Assembly (NCBI GenBank): GCA_009741485.1
Contig: CM019230.1
Span: 3,560,619 to 3,624,618 of the forward strand
Source of the DNA: Malurus cyaneus samueli
Lineage: Eukaryota; Chordata; Aves; Passeriformes; Maluridae
Reading direction: 5' to 3'
Length of the DNA stretch: 64,000 nucleotides
Shown: one piece after another, positions 1-18,000 of the stretch
Numbering within the stretch: position 1 is the first letter of the stretch
Layout: each line of letters starts with the position of its first letter
Notes under the pieces: model-generated
Database searches by the model: none
Seen by the model: the letters and a program-made list of their open reading frames with translations, nothing else
What the model was told of the DNA's origin: nothing
Position numbers and translations under genes: made by a program

Positions 1-4593
<4,593 letters not shown>

Positions 4594-5199
4594 GGGGGTG
4601 GCCCCGGGCGGGCCCCGGCGGGACGGAGACCGAGCGGGGCGGCAGGGCCGGCCGGGGCGGGTGCGTGAGGCGGGGGGGGGACGCGCCGCGCTCCAACTCC
4701 GCCAAGTCTCCTCCGCCCGCTCCCCTCAGCGCCGCGGCCGCCGAGCCCGACGCCGCCGCGCGCCCGCCCCCGCGAGCGCCTATGGCGGCGGGATGGCGCC
4801 GCGCCGCCCCATTGGCCGGTGCCGGCCCCGCCCCCGCGTGACGCGCAGATGGTTCTGGAAGCGTTTGGTTGGTCCGCCGCTCGGCGCGCGCCCCCCACCC
4901 CCGCCTTTGAACTGAATCGCGGGGGAAAGCGCCGCTCGCGCTCCGGCGCGGGCATGATGGAAGGGGGGTGTCTCCGCTGGCCTGAGGGGCCGCTGGCCGG
5001 ACCCCGCCCTCGCACCCCGCCCGAGGCACCGGCCTGCCGCCACCCCTTCTCTCCGTGCCCCTGCCCCGACCCCCTTCTCTCCGTGCCTCCTGCCCCGATC
5101 CCCGCCCCTCCGTGTGCCCCCGGCTCTACGTGTACCGCCCGGGCTTTCCATGCCATCTCCCGCTTCCCCCGCGGCCGCACAGGTGGCTGATGCCCCTCT

Positions 5200-7085
5200 C
5201 GCCTGAAGGGCCGCTCTGATTCCCACAGAACTCAAAAGCTAAATTTGCCCAAATAGAAGCTCGGGTATCAATTGATACCGATTTTGTAATAGAAGTGGTT
5301 ATACTGTGTCAGCCATGAGGTTCTGCTGCTATCCCGTAGCTTTAACCTTAGCTAACCGTGAGGTCTCCTCAGAGGATGGCACAAGTTGCCCATAGGAGCA
5401 GGGAGATTGAATTCTGAGGTAAAGTGTGTGTGGGTTTATTCTGACCTTTTTCTGGTGCCCAGGGAAGCGCAGGTTGTGCCGGTGTTGCTGCGGCCGGAGC
5501 CCTGACAGCTGCGGCCAGGGCCGGCCTTGAGGGCAGCACCTCGCGTGTGAGAAAACGCCAGAGTCCAACTGCGCCACGGGCAAATTCAACAGCGGCTCCA
5601 TTTAATCACGTCCTTATCAGCACTGCGGCAGCTCATACACAAAAGGCTTCGGCAGCCGTTCCATTCTGTTTGCTTTCCTTTGCAAAACTTCTCCGGGGTA
5701 ATTGTACAGGGTAGGGTAAGAATCGTCTATGTTTGAAATACAGCCTTGAATTCTGATACCAGATACAGCTGTGGTGCTGGCACATCACCATCTCCATTTA
5801 TCTTTTCATTTCTAGTGTTAAAGAAAATGAACTTTGTGATACATATTAAAACAATACATCAAAATCAGTTATGCTGTAAAGGTGCCTTACATTATCGACA
5901 TAGTGGATTCTAATATGATGTCTCAATTGTCCATTATTAACCTTGTTATATTTAAAGTCAAAATATACACTCCAAACGTTCAGGTAAGTCTTCATTAACT
6001 ACCACCCCCTCTTTTTGCTTTTTCTGCTGCACCATTTATCTTTCATGTGTACTCTGGAAAGATCTTTTCTTCCCTTTTCCCCTCCTTCCCTTATCAGACA
6101 TATATATGTTACCTGCAAGCTTTTCAGTATTTTGCTTCTACCTTAATTTTCTTACATTTTTATAAACTCATTGTTGTCACCACTTTACCTACATTGTATT
6201 TTCCTCCTCTAAACAAAGAGTGATATTTCTAAAATACTGTTAACTTGCTTTACCCTGCTTATCATAAATGTCTCTGCTTAGTATTCCAGTTTCTTTATCT
6301 TCTCTTTCCTATTCAGTTTCTCTACAGCCACTTGTTGCTGAATATTTCATTTTATGCCAGTCTTTCACTCCTAGCAGCAGAGGTATTTGATGCACTCAAC
6401 ATTTCTGAGGAACTGACATGTAATTTCTTTGCTCTGGAGCTTCTGGTGATGCTTCTGATGTTTGGTGTTTGCCAGGCTGGACTCACAGGCTAAACAGAAG
6501 GAGTACCCCAAATTATGAGCATCTTTAGCTGTCAGAGGTTGAGCTTGAGGTCAGAGGCACCTGTTACAAGTGACAAAATGTATCAATATTCAAGTGTGTG
6601 TGAGAAAGGCTCTTCAATATTGTATAAACTCAGTTCAGTAATTCAGTCCTTGGAAGTTGTTTATTGCCTAATTTATTACTGTTTCCTCCCAACTGCTTCC
6701 AAGCCTTTGCTGCTTTTAAATTTCAGAACTGAAAGGAGACAGAGGGCAATCTTCCAAGCAGGAGTAAAAAAGATAATTCAGCAATTAATCTCTGGCATTG
6801 AGTCGGATCTGCTTGTGAACAGAGGAACCAGGGCTGCAACTCGTGCCTTGAGTGAGACAGAACAGTGCAACACCACATGTGTGTGTCTGAGCCCTCTGGA
6901 AACATGGGACTGGCTGCCAAACAGGAGAGCTTGGGTAGCTTGAGTCCGTTTTCCTTAGTTGGTAAAGACTTTCTTCATTTTTCAAGTTGTTTAGATCTGC
7001 TGCCCTGGGTTGTTCATTTATCCTTAAAGAGTAGAGAGTATTGATGAGATACAGGCAGCTCAAAACCTCTGAAATGCCATTTGCC
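5200..7085. other. Intergenic DNA between SUZ12 and UTP6, first part
   Basis: No gene is supported. Between 5440 and 5610 there is a short moderately GC-rich block without a recognisable protein. The remainder is AT-rich. Open frames such as that at 6245-6493 lack family similarity and look like chance. Confidence 0.6.
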
Positions 7086-7088
7086 ATT

Positions 7089-7229
7089 CCTGGAAGTGTT
7101 CAAGGCCAGGCTGGATAGGGCTTTGAGCAACCTGGTCTAGTGGAAGGTATCCTTGCCCATGGCATGGGTTGGAAGGAGAGGATCTTTAAGGTCTCTTCAA
7201 CCCAAGCCATTCTGTGATTCTATGATTCA
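7089..7229 (+). repeat. CR1 LINE 3' end fragment
   Basis: The sequence closely follows the avian CR1 3' consensus: GTGTTCAAGGCCAGGCTGGA, then the GAGCAACCTGGTCTAGTGGA segment, then a GGTTGGAA block. It closes with the diagnostic short tail ATTCTGTGATTCTATGATTC. It is 5'-truncated, as most CR1 copies are. No coding sequence remains. Confidence 0.93.
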
Positions 7230-10200
7230 TTCTAAATTTGGAGCTTCATAGAATGGATGGGTAGAAAGAGCACAGGGCACAAAATAGCAAGTAACTTTGC
7301 ACAGTTAGAAGCAAGAAAATAAATACTCTCTTTTTCGAAAGATGGAAATTGTAAAAGTTTCTTCAGAAGAAATAAGCTATAGCATGAGACTGTTGTATCC
7401 TTGACCTTCCTGTAATATAAACCCCTATAAATTTTACAGATGCATTTATTAAAACATAATTAAAACATTTTTCTTGTGTGCATCTGCATCAGGTAACAGA
7501 ATGTTTGCCATATTTATAAAATGACACTGAAAATGTGTTTTCTAATAAAGTAGTCTAAAAAAGAGGTAGTGAAATAGAGTGTATTTACTAAAATAGATAT
7601 AAACACATTAAATTAAAACTGTAGAAGATTATGATACTGTATCTTTTTGCCATAAAGATAAAAAGTATCCTAACAGAATGGGGCAGTTTAATAAGTTTAA
7701 GATGATAAAGGGAAGAAGCAGTCAATTGCAAACCAGAACTGCTGTTGGAACAAAACCCTGAAATGAAATTAAAAGTAGGTGGCAGAGGGGCTTTCATGCT
7801 ATGTCAAATTTTAGCTCTTGAGATGGTCAATCCATTCTTGTTTTCACATCCTGTTAGTGGGATTTGCATTTGATATCCAAAAGATCAGATTCATTTCCTG
7901 CAGATTGAAAGCATATGCTACTTGTAAATCTCTTTTTTCCTACGGCTCTTTGTAGCCTGTGCATGCCCAGCATTCCTGTCATCTTTAATGGATGAACTGC
8001 AGCGATTTTCACCCCTTCAGATATATATGTAAAAGAACATGCATATTTTATAGCACTTTATGGATTTTTGCTTTGTTTCATAGTTACATGACTTTGTTGG
8101 TTACCTGTAGTACCCCTACAGCCACATTAAACTTTCCAGCTTCCAGTCCTCCAAACTACTGTGACATAGCACAAGAATATTCACAAAAATATCTTTTTTT
8201 AAGGGGAAATAAATACTTGTATACTTGGAGCTCTGTCTAAGTGAAGGTTCTGTCAGTATATTTATACTGTTTTCCTCACACCTTTAAACATGGATCTGTC
8301 CATATAGATTGTTAGTAACTAACTAAATTCTACTAGAGATCAGTTTACCTTCTGAGAAATTAATCTTCCATATAACTTTGGAACAAAAGAGTAGTGTTTA
8401 CAACCTGAATGTAAACTTTTGATCAATCTTTGTTGAGGATTGGTTCCAGATTTGGACCATCATGAAAGTCAGGGTCAGTATTTATTAGGGAGCATTGTTA
8501 TACCACACAGGTAAGGCACGGGAGTTGAGTGTTCAGGGTCTTGTTGAGAATTACAAATTCTCAGTGACTGTTCTGGATACCTGTGTTTCTTTATTTTGGC
8601 CTTGAGCTAATGAGCACATTCAGTAGGATTCAAGAGCATCCAGTAGGTAAAGGACTTCACACACTCCACTTTCATGGTTATATCCAAACTTTGCTTCTTG
8701 TTGTTTTCATCCAGGTTCTTCTCACGCCCTGTCCAGGCCCCAAAACCAGGTTTTCCACAAGAGAAGTGAGGACACACAAATGCTCTAGAACCGAGACAAA
8801 CAAAAACACCTCATGTAGATGGGAAGGTCCCATCTGTGTCACTGTACTCCAAAACCAGACCTATTTCTGGTGACACCCCTTTCACTTACACAAATAAACT
8901 TCACTAGGTGCTGAGTTAACTTCCTCTGCAACAGTTATAATTCATTTTTCAGTTCATTTTCTTTATTTTCAGTCTGTTTTGATGTAGATCAGCAGTAACT
9001 GCCCACGGAATTTGTTAGATAAGCTACTATTCCCTACCTACTTGGAAAACAAGTCAACTCCCACTTATGTTTTCCCCGACTCTTGTAAACAGAGGCTACA
9101 TAATATTGCACCTGGAGAAAGGGAGCAATTCCAGCTTTCTGGGTGACATCATGGAGCACTTCCAGCTCTGAGTAACAGCCCGGGAGCAGGTGGGGTACGG
9201 GGTGTATTTGGGATGGCAGGATCATATTGCTGTTGGGGTGGAAGCTCTCAGTTTCAGTTTGCTTTTCTGCATATTAGTGTACAGTGCTGCCCTGCTTTTA
9301 CAAGCAGGGAACTGAGAAAAGAGAAGCTTTCCTGTAAGGGAAGCACTGTGGAGCACAGCAAAGGGAAGAGTCAGGATCCTGCACAGCAACCCAAGTGTTC
9401 CGATGTGAAGCCATGAATGCCGTGTGTGTGTGAGAGATTGACAGAGCAGCCACTTGTGATTCTCATTCACGTGTTTGGCTGGGGACTGCTTTTGTACAGA
9501 GCTGCTCAAATGTATTCCAGGAGCACAGCACTCAAGGAACTTGGCCCTCAGGGAACCTTAATGCACCCACAATGCACAGCTCGTGTCTTGAGTTATTGCA
9601 GGGAGTGAAAAGGGAAAGCACGGGATGTTTTGCACCAGGGAGTCACCTTCCTTCTGCTTTCACGTGGTGAACAGTCAGTGATAATTAATAGTCAGTATTG
9701 CTTTTAAAAATGCATGTTCAGGACTTGTTCCTTGGAGTTTTCTTTGTGATGTTTTACTACATTCTTCATGGCTCTTCTACAGTGACATTTTTTTCCTGAT
9801 TTTCAGTTAATTATTTAGTTTTGCTTGGTGGCTTTTTAGCATTAATGTTTGTCATTACAGTTGAGATAGTGGACTAAAAATACTTGCTTCAAAGCATTGT
9901 GAAAAGCCTGGCCCAATAGATTAATTTGCTCTAGAAAGGCAGGACAACCTTTAAGATGATTAAACTGTAGAGCCAGAAATATACTAACTACACAGAAAAA
10001 AAAATCTATGCCAAATCTTGAAGTTTAAATTCTTTATACATGGAAATAGAGTAGGAAACATTCTAGTTCATACTGTAATTTCAGAGGTGCAATATGTGTA
10101 CTACGCAAAACTATAAAAAGATGATTCTAAGTGAACTTTCAGGATTTCTGTTCTCTTAGTTGAGTCCCGGAAACTGTGAGAGATATGGCAACTGAAAAAC

Positions 10201-13200
10201 TTCAGATGCAAACTTAATGATTAAACTCAGAAATGCTGAGATCAAAGAGAAACTGCTGAGAAGATGTGAGAATTAAGTCAGTTACAGATGTAAATAGAAG
10301 TTTCTGAACAAAAGATCTGTTGACAGTGCAAGAATGAAATCTTCAATCACTCAAAAAGAAAAATACAGGAGGATCAAAGAACATGTCAATAGACAGTAAA
10401 ATAAAACCTCAACTGAATTAGTTAGCTAATTAATTTCAGCTTTAAGTAAGGGATAAGTTTTAACAGGGACCAATTCTTTCTTTTGTGGCTAAATGAAGCA
10501 CAGATTAATAAAGTGAGAATTTGGAATTTTATCTTCATCAGTTGCTAGAAGGATAAGATCAGGGCAGAGACTGTTCTCCTGGTGTTTCCCAGTTAGCACA
10601 GATATAGAAAATTCACACATGGGAAAACTTATCTGAGTGTTTCATAGGAGTCTTATCATGTTATCTGGGGTTTCGTATGCCTGAGGTTGCTTCAGAAGGC
10701 TTTTACAAGAGTTTATCTTGTTTTTGGAATGCTGCTTGAGAGGATATGATTCTGCACACAATAATCTGAATTATCCATTCTACAGAAGTCGTTTTACTGG
10801 TTGTTGTCATGACTGTGGTCAAAGTACTTTCACCACGCTAAAAACATCTCTGTAGAAGGATGTGAGAAACACAGCAGGAGGCAAATTGTGACCAATCCTA
10901 ATCCCAGTTTTTAGAAAAAGAAATAAATCTATAAGTGGTATAGTTTATACTTTTTGTTGCACCAGTACCATTGATGCCAGTACTGACATCTTTGCTTTTA
11001 AAAGATATAAAGCTTTCCACTGGGGAAGTTCCAGCTTTATCTAAATTGTTACTTATGAGATCGTTAGGTCACTTAGGGCCATGCCACAATTTCACTGACC
11101 CTTCAAACTTAGACAGGTTAGTGAGGTAAATTAAGCTTAGCATGACTGCTCTCCAGACCTCCAGCAACAGACAAGAAATAAATTAAAGATAATTAAGCAA
11201 TATATTTTGTGGTGTTGACAATTTGGGAGTATGTAGGGGAGATGACTGATATAGTTTTAAATTGTTGAAATGTGACTGGCATTCCACTGGGTTATGAATT
11301 GGCAACTAGGACATGATGACTGACTAGTTGTAACTGCCCTGCTGCATTTAGACAGACTGTCAGCTCCTCACCAAGCAGCCAAATGACAAAATCAAATTAA
11401 AAGGCACACTCATAGCCACTACTGTGCAAGCCTCTGGAGACCCTGAATAAGCAGATGGATCTTGTACTGAGTGCCAGATGTGAACTGGAAAGGAAACAAT
11501 TCCAGAGGCATCATTCCCCTTCACTGGAAATTCCCTATGTATAGATGTTCAGATCTTGGGGCAAAACAGAATGCCTCAAAATGAGTAGGAGGAAAAATTG
11601 GATTCATAAAAATTCAAGTTCAGAGCCAATGCAGAGAAGAAAGTAAAAGTTTTGCCTTTTGAAAGAGATGATATGTAAAGTATCAGGTAATAGTTCTGTT
11701 AGGGCATTAATTGAAAATGTTTCTATTTGTTCGTTTTGGGTTTTTTTAGCACTTACAGTTGAAAAAAGAGAAGAATGAGTGAATGAAATTCCAGGAGGGA
11801 TTCAGATCTAAAGTCACAGGGTAAGTGCCAGCAAGCTGCAGGAGTAAAGCAATGCATTGACAAAGAGAAGCATTTTTCTATCAGAATGGAAAAAAATAAC
11901 ATGTGTCTAGGACATGTACCAGGATTAATGCTGGTATGGAACAGTCCAACTGACCAACTGTGAAGTCTTAAATTGAAATTTTTGGATGCTCAAGAGTGGA
12001 ATTGCAGAAATGAAACCACTATTAATGCAGATTGACTGCTGGTTTTGGCAGAGGTGAAACCAAATCATCATGTAAATTATTTTAATTACAAAACTAGGGA
12101 AGTTAATGTAGCCCAAAGTTTGGGTTAGACTATTTTTGAGAGTAAATTCCAAACTGTTTTATATTTTCAAACCAAAGTCCCACAAGCTCAGTAAATGCTT
12201 TGAGGGCTTTGTAAAAATATGTCCTGAAGGGAAGAACCACTGGCTCAGCTGAAGTTAGTGGAAGCTTCCCAATTCTTTTCATGAGGTCATAACATCACTC
12301 TCATTGTTTAAAAGACATCTTCATAAAGTACATGTTAATTGTAAAATACTGTACATCCGGGGGCATCTTCTAAAAAGCTGTAATTGTTTCTGTACTCAGG
12401 TAGTAAAATAGCAGCAGTAAAAAAGATAGATATACATCAATTTGTAATTTAAATATTTGCCTTATGCACATTAACCTTTAAATATTTTAATACAGACAAA
12501 ACTTAAAGGAAAACCACTGTGGTTATTCCTAATTCACAAGGTTTCCATTGCTTGCAGATATAATCTATAAATATTAAGCTGTGACAGTTTGCCAGAACTT
12601 CTCCTGCAAGGATCCACTGATGGAGTTTTGCTAAAGAGACTTCATAAAAGCAGCAAACTGTGGGACCCTACAGGTGCCAGCTGCAGCATTTGTTTCTCCA
12701 GTTTTCCCAATAAGATTTGTTGAAACTCTCTGTATCGCAACGTCTTTATTGGTAATGGATCCCTCCCTTAATTTGCACTGATGCATTTGGAATGTCAGCT
12801 TCCAAAACAAGGCACATGGGAGGCATTTAAAGTAGATTTTATGAAAGGGAAATGAACAAAGAGCATGTCAGGTTCCATTTTGATTTGCATGACAAATCCA
12901 GCATGCAGTGTTCTGGTGGGTCGGGCTGGGCTTGCCTGCCACTCACGGCGTTTGTCACTTTGGTATGAGCACTTTTGACAGTCCGTTATGTTAATTGTTC
13001 TAAGGATTGTTTTGCTGGGGGAAGAAAAGGAAAGGCATTTTTATTTTTGTGCTTGTTCCATCTACAGGAAAGAAGGGGTATCTAAAGGGAACAGAAAATG
13101 TTTTCAATCAGGTTTTGATCTATTTTTTTGGTAAGTAATCCTGTGAGGTCATCAGCGAAGTTCAGTATTTTAAATCTTATTGTTACTCACTCTGTGTGTT

Positions 13201-14076
13201 TTGAGTGGGAAGTACTAGGCCCCTAAACTGGAAACTTGGGGAATCTATTGTTTTGGTGCACACCATTCTTTGATCCTTTGAGTCCCACAGTGATGGGTCC
13301 TGCAGAGTGGTTTGTGCTGTGCCTATGTGCGTCTATGGGATGATATTGTGGGGTTTTGACAAGTGCCAGCAAGAAATTTAATGCCTTCTGAGGCCTTGTT
13401 GGACACCCATTGTTATCAGTGTGTGGGGAACTCAGACCTGTTGGTGGATCTGTGCATGGGACTGAATTCTGGAGGCACATTTGAGGTGAAGGTTGCTGTG
13501 GCCCCTGAGGGCACACACACTTCTCTACCATCTACATTAAAATAGTCATGGATGGTTTGGTGGAGGGTTTTGAGTTTCACAGTTCCTGACTGGCTGCAGG
13601 TGGCAGAACACTGTAGGCTGATCACAGAACAATTTTCAATTGACAGAACAATGAAACGAAGTTTCAGAAGACTCAGTTGTTTATGTTGGTGTTCTCTATT
13701 GCAGTTATTGCTGCTTTGCAGCCAAAGAGGAGCTGAATGGTTAAAGAGAGAGGAGAGCAAGAAGATAGAATTTTACAGAAGTTTCCAGGTAATGGCTGAC
13801 ATTTACCTTTTCAATTCATAACTCCTACACTGCATGTGGTGTTCTCATTTACATGTTGGGATTTATGTGCACCATGACAGATTTGATCCAAGTATAGATG
13901 CTTTTATAGTATAAAATCATGCACTCAGATGCAAAAATACTCAAATGAAATGAAACAATCCAGTGTAGTAAATCCAATCACACTCTTGCTCAGCAATTCA
14001 GTGTGTCAGTGCTACTACTGCCTCTTCCCCTTCTACCATTTTTTTTCAGAGACAAACTCCTGCCTTTTGCCCCAGG
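7230..14076. other. Intergenic DNA between SUZ12 and UTP6, second part
   Basis: About 6.8 kb of mostly AT-rich sequence without recognisable exons, RNA genes or obvious repeat families. The open frames present are short, and none shows a domain I recognise. Confidence 0.6.
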
Positions 14077-14230
14077 GAGGAGTGATGGCAGGGACACCTT
14101 CCACTATCCCAGGTAACTCCAAACCCCATTCAATTGGCTTTGAACACTTCCAAGCATGAGGAATCCGCATCTTCTCTGGGCAATCAGTGCTGGGCCTCAC
14201 CACCCACACAGTAGAGGATTTTTTCTTAGA
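14077..14230 (-). repeat. CR1 LINE fragment, minus orientation
   Basis: In the plus-strand reading, successive blocks follow the reverse complement of CR1. These are ACACCTTCCACTATCCCAGG, TGAACACTTCCAAGCATGAG, a CTCTGGGCAATCAGTGCTGG-type block, and CCTCACCACCCACACAGTAG running into a T-rich stretch. It is diverged, so old. It lies about 150 bases from a second CR1 copy in the opposite orientation. Confidence 0.85.
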
Positions 14231-14374
14231 AATTTGGAAGGTGTAAAGAAGGAAGGTGCCACGTGAGAGATGCTACTTGTCCTGGAGGAATCCCATCAGG
14301 AAGCAAAGTGCTGGAGTAGGCTCTAGGCTGCTGTCCGATCACTCAGCCCGGTCAATACCATTTTATTTATCTCC

Positions 14375-14685
14375 AAGGCCGGTGCCAAGAGGATGGTGCC
14401 ACACTCTTTTCAGTGGTGCCCAGTGACAGGATGAGGAGCAATTGCCATAAACTAAAACACGAGAAGTTCCATCTCAACATGAGGAAGAATGTCTTGCCAT
14501 GGAGGATGGCAGAGCCCTCGAACAGCCGCCCAGGAAAGTCGTGGAGTCTCCCTCTCTGGAGACATCCCAAACCCACCCGTGTGCTCCCTGCTCCAGGTGA
14601 CCCTGCCTGGGCAGGGGGCGGACTGGGCGATCTCCAGCTCCCTTCCAACGCGAACGATTCGGCTCAGACGGTGCGGTTCTGAGCC
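14375..14685 (+). repeat. UTP6: CR1 LINE 3' fragment adjoining the UTP6 promoter
   Basis: Clear CR1 3' sequence: TCTTTTCAGTGGTGCCCAGT, then GAAGTTCCATCTCAACATGA, then the GTGGAGTCTCCCTCTCTGGA block and a CTCCCTTCCAACG end. The tail, normally ATTCTGTG repeats, is altered and CpG-bearing from about 14655 to 14685. It merges with the UTP6 CpG island and stops only about 115 bases before the UTP6 ATG. Transcription probably starts in or just after it. Confidence 0.9.
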
Positions 14686-15010
14686 CGCCAGGCGGGCAGG
14701 GGGCGGCAGAGCAGCGCGGCGGCCGCGGAAAGGCGCGGGCAGCGGGCGGAAGCGGCGGCGGAGCCGGGTCAGGCCGGGCACAGCGGAGCCCCCGGGGCCA
14801 TGGCGGAGCGCATCGAGCAGCGGCTGGAGGATCGCATCCCGGAGCTCGAGCAGCTGGAGCGGGTCGGGCTCTTCACACGCAAAGAGATCCGGTGAGCGGG
14901 GCCGGGGCCGGGCCGGGGCGGGCGGTGAGCGCACGTGGTGCGGTCGGGAGCGCTCCGGGTGCTGATCTCCCGTTCCCGCAGGGCCGTCCTGAGGAAAGCC
15001 TCGGCTCTGG
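14640..15010 (+). promoter_or_regulatory. UTP6: UTP6 CpG-island promoter
   Basis: A short CpG-rich island covers the UTP6 start, first exon, first intron and start of exon 2. A GCGGAAGC ETS-like site lies about 50 bases before the ATG. No TATA box is evident. The left edge is formed by the CR1 tail. Confidence 0.75.
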
Positions 15011-18000
15011 AGTACAAAATCCAGCGGAGAGCGCTACGGAAGGAGGATTTCATTAATTACATCCAGGTAGGCTTCACCGAGCAGCAGAACGGGGCATTTC
15101 TCGATGCAGATCCAGCTCAGTCAGACCCGAGGAGTTTTGTAGTGACCCACGTTAGAAACAATTCAGAAAACGGAGACCCCTCCCCATCTGGTCCCTGGTG
15201 TTCTCCTGTGAGCTGTTGTTGGTACCAGAGCATGAAGCGTGGCCAGGAGTTGGTGTCTGAGTTTGGGATCAGACAGGCTTCTCTCGTGTTGTGACCATAT
15301 TCTGTAGTTTCTTGTTTCTCCTGGGATGTAGAGCGCCCAGCTCCCTGATGTGCTGTGCAAATTGTAGTTAGGTGGAATTAATAAGTTGGATATTATGTAA
15401 AAGTTCCTAAAACAGTGATTGGGCACTAAACAGGCTCCCCAGGGAATGGTCACAGCCTGGAGCCTGACAGAGCTCAAGGAGTGTTTGGACAATGCTCTAA
15501 AGCACAGGGTGAGATTGTTGGGCTGTTGTGCAGGGCTAGGAATCTTAGAAGTGACCCAACCAAAAACTACTGCTTATGGTTCTTACCTGTAATGTTTATT
15601 GTCCACCTGATCATCTGTAACAAACTTGATCTGTACTTTATTTTTATGTGCCTCATCATTTGCTTTTAAATGTTTTTTTTCTTCCCATTCTAGTATGAAG
15701 TTAATCTGCTGGAACTGATCAAGAAAAGAAGAGCAGTAAGTTTGACAGTTATTAAGAGTGCAAAATACTTGGTGCCAAATTTTCTGTTGCAATAAAATGA
15801 ATGTTTTTTCCTTCATAGCGCATTGGATACTCATTTAAGAAGGATGAAATTGAGCACTCTATTCTGCAAAGAGTCCACAGCCTGTTCAACCGAGCTACAG
15901 GAAAATGGAAAGTAAGTTTATTTGTACTGAGATTCAGAATACTTTTTTTTCTGCATGCCAGGTCATTGTACCCAGAGTGTGTTGGTTGATTGTCAGAGTA
16001 CAAGTGATTTTGTACATTGTGAGGTTGATTCTCTTCCTCTTTTCATTTCCAACAGGATGATGTCCAGCTCTGGCTTTCTCATGTTGCATTTTGCAAGCAG
16101 TGGGTAAGTTTTCAAAACCTGATCATACCCAGGCTGAGATACTGCATAGGTGCTTATTCACAGACCTGAAACTCGATTTAAAGTCAGGGGTACACACTTT
16201 ACTGCCACATGCTATAACACTGAAATAATTTTGATCATATTGTTGGAGCTGCGTGGGATTTTCACTGTATGTAAGTGCAGAGTTTGACTCAGAATGAATT
16301 AGTATAAAATCTGATGCTCACAGGGGCAAAGATAAGGCTGACTGCATTAAATCTGGAGTACCAGTTGGTTTGTGAGAGCCAGAATATCGCTTATACCTTC
16401 TCTGGAGTGAATGCCTCACCTGTCTGTGAATTGTGATTTTGTTCCAAATATTTCTTGGTGCATTTGGTCGTCAAATGCTATGGTGAAAAGTTTAATTGTG
16501 GCAGTTCTGTACTTGGTAAATTTATCTGTGCAAGGCTTTCCGTTATTACCAGCATTCAGATATTATTTCTATACTGAAGGTGACTTTGCATGGTAGTGGA
16601 GGTGGCCAAAGGAAAATACAGTCTCTACCTCAAAAGAGGGCATGAGTTTGGGACTTGGGTAACGTTTGTGTTGGCTGTGTGGTTCAGAAAATTTGAGTTA
16701 GCCATGCTACTCTAATCTGGTGACATTTAAATGTCGGTCCCTATTGAGCAAATACATTTTGTACTGAAGCTAAAGTAGCAGAGAAGCATCCTTTCCAGAG
16801 CAATTATACCACAACTTCTAGTCTATTTTAATGAAATGTTGATGCTGGGGGTTCAATTCAATACTAGAGTGGGTGAAACCAAACTACTTGTTTTACAGAA
16901 TTCAAAACATCAACTCAGCAAGGTGTTTTCTACAATGTTGGCCATTCATTCCAATAAACCAGGTAAATAACACAATGGTGAGTGCTGCATAAATGCCTCA
17001 GCACAGATTGAATGGTGCTGGTTTAAATTCTTGCTGTTGGGGTAAAAATTCCTACTCTGTTTTTTGCCTTGCTGCTGCTTCAGAGAGAAGGGCTCTGACA
17101 GGGGTTGTGCTGAGCAGTCATAAGAGTTTGTGAAGTAGGTCAGAATGACCAGTTCTTAGGCAGACTGGGGACTAGATAGATGTATCAGAAGTGAGAGATG
17201 TTGAATGCTTGTGATTGCTGTGGGCTCTGAAGACATCATTAAATCTGTAGCTAAACCAGATTAAACCTGCTGGGTCTGCCTGGCTGCTTTATGGTTTTAT
17301 GTGGGAGATAATCAGTCTTACTCCAATGCTGAGCTCATGTTGAGAGGTTAAATAAATTTATTTGTGTCACCTGTTGCAGCACTGTGGATTATGGCAGCAA
17401 AGTGGGAAATGGAGACACGACTGTCATCAGAAAGTGCCAGGCACTTGTTCCTTCGTGCTTTGCGCTTCCATCCAGAGTGCCCTAAACTTTATCAAGAAGT
17501 GAGTTCCTGTTTTTCTTCTATGACCACTTATTTGATCCATTAGAGCAAATCAGTTCAGCACATTTCCCAGATCTTGTTTTTTCATTAGCGGGAAAACAGC
17601 TCCAAAACTCCTTTCTAAGGTACTGTTAAGCTCTGCTAGGACATAGTTGTCTGAGTTAGTCTGGCATCCCCAATCTTTGTTGAGGAGCTTGGTTTTCTTT
17701 GAGGGCCAGTTAAGGTTTAAAGAATGACTAAAAAAAGATCACTGCTACCTGTGGGAAATTTCTGGGCACTGGGCAGTAGAGGTGGTTGCACAAACCTTCG
17801 AAAACCAAGGCTGTAGGACATATGTGTGATGTGGCAAAATCCTGATTTGTAGCTCCTGAGAGCTTGTTTTACCCTGTTCGTGGACTTATATTTTTATGAT
17901 TTATCCCTGCAGTAATTTCATTTTGTTGTCACTCTTGCAGTATTTCAGAATGGAGCTTATGCATGCTGAAAAACAGAGGAAGGAGAAGAAAGAATTTGAA

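Noticed and set aside
6245..6493. 82-codon frame with a hydrophobic, Leu/Phe-rich product between SUZ12 and UTP6
   Set aside because: No family similarity, no promoter or splice context. The composition fits T-rich non-coding DNA.
17697..17711. Minus-strand AACTGGCCCTCAAAG, identical to the first 15 bases of miR-193b-3p
   Set aside because: The 3' part of the mature sequence does not match, and no 5p arm able to form a hairpin lies upstream. It sits in UTP6 intron 7. Probably chance.
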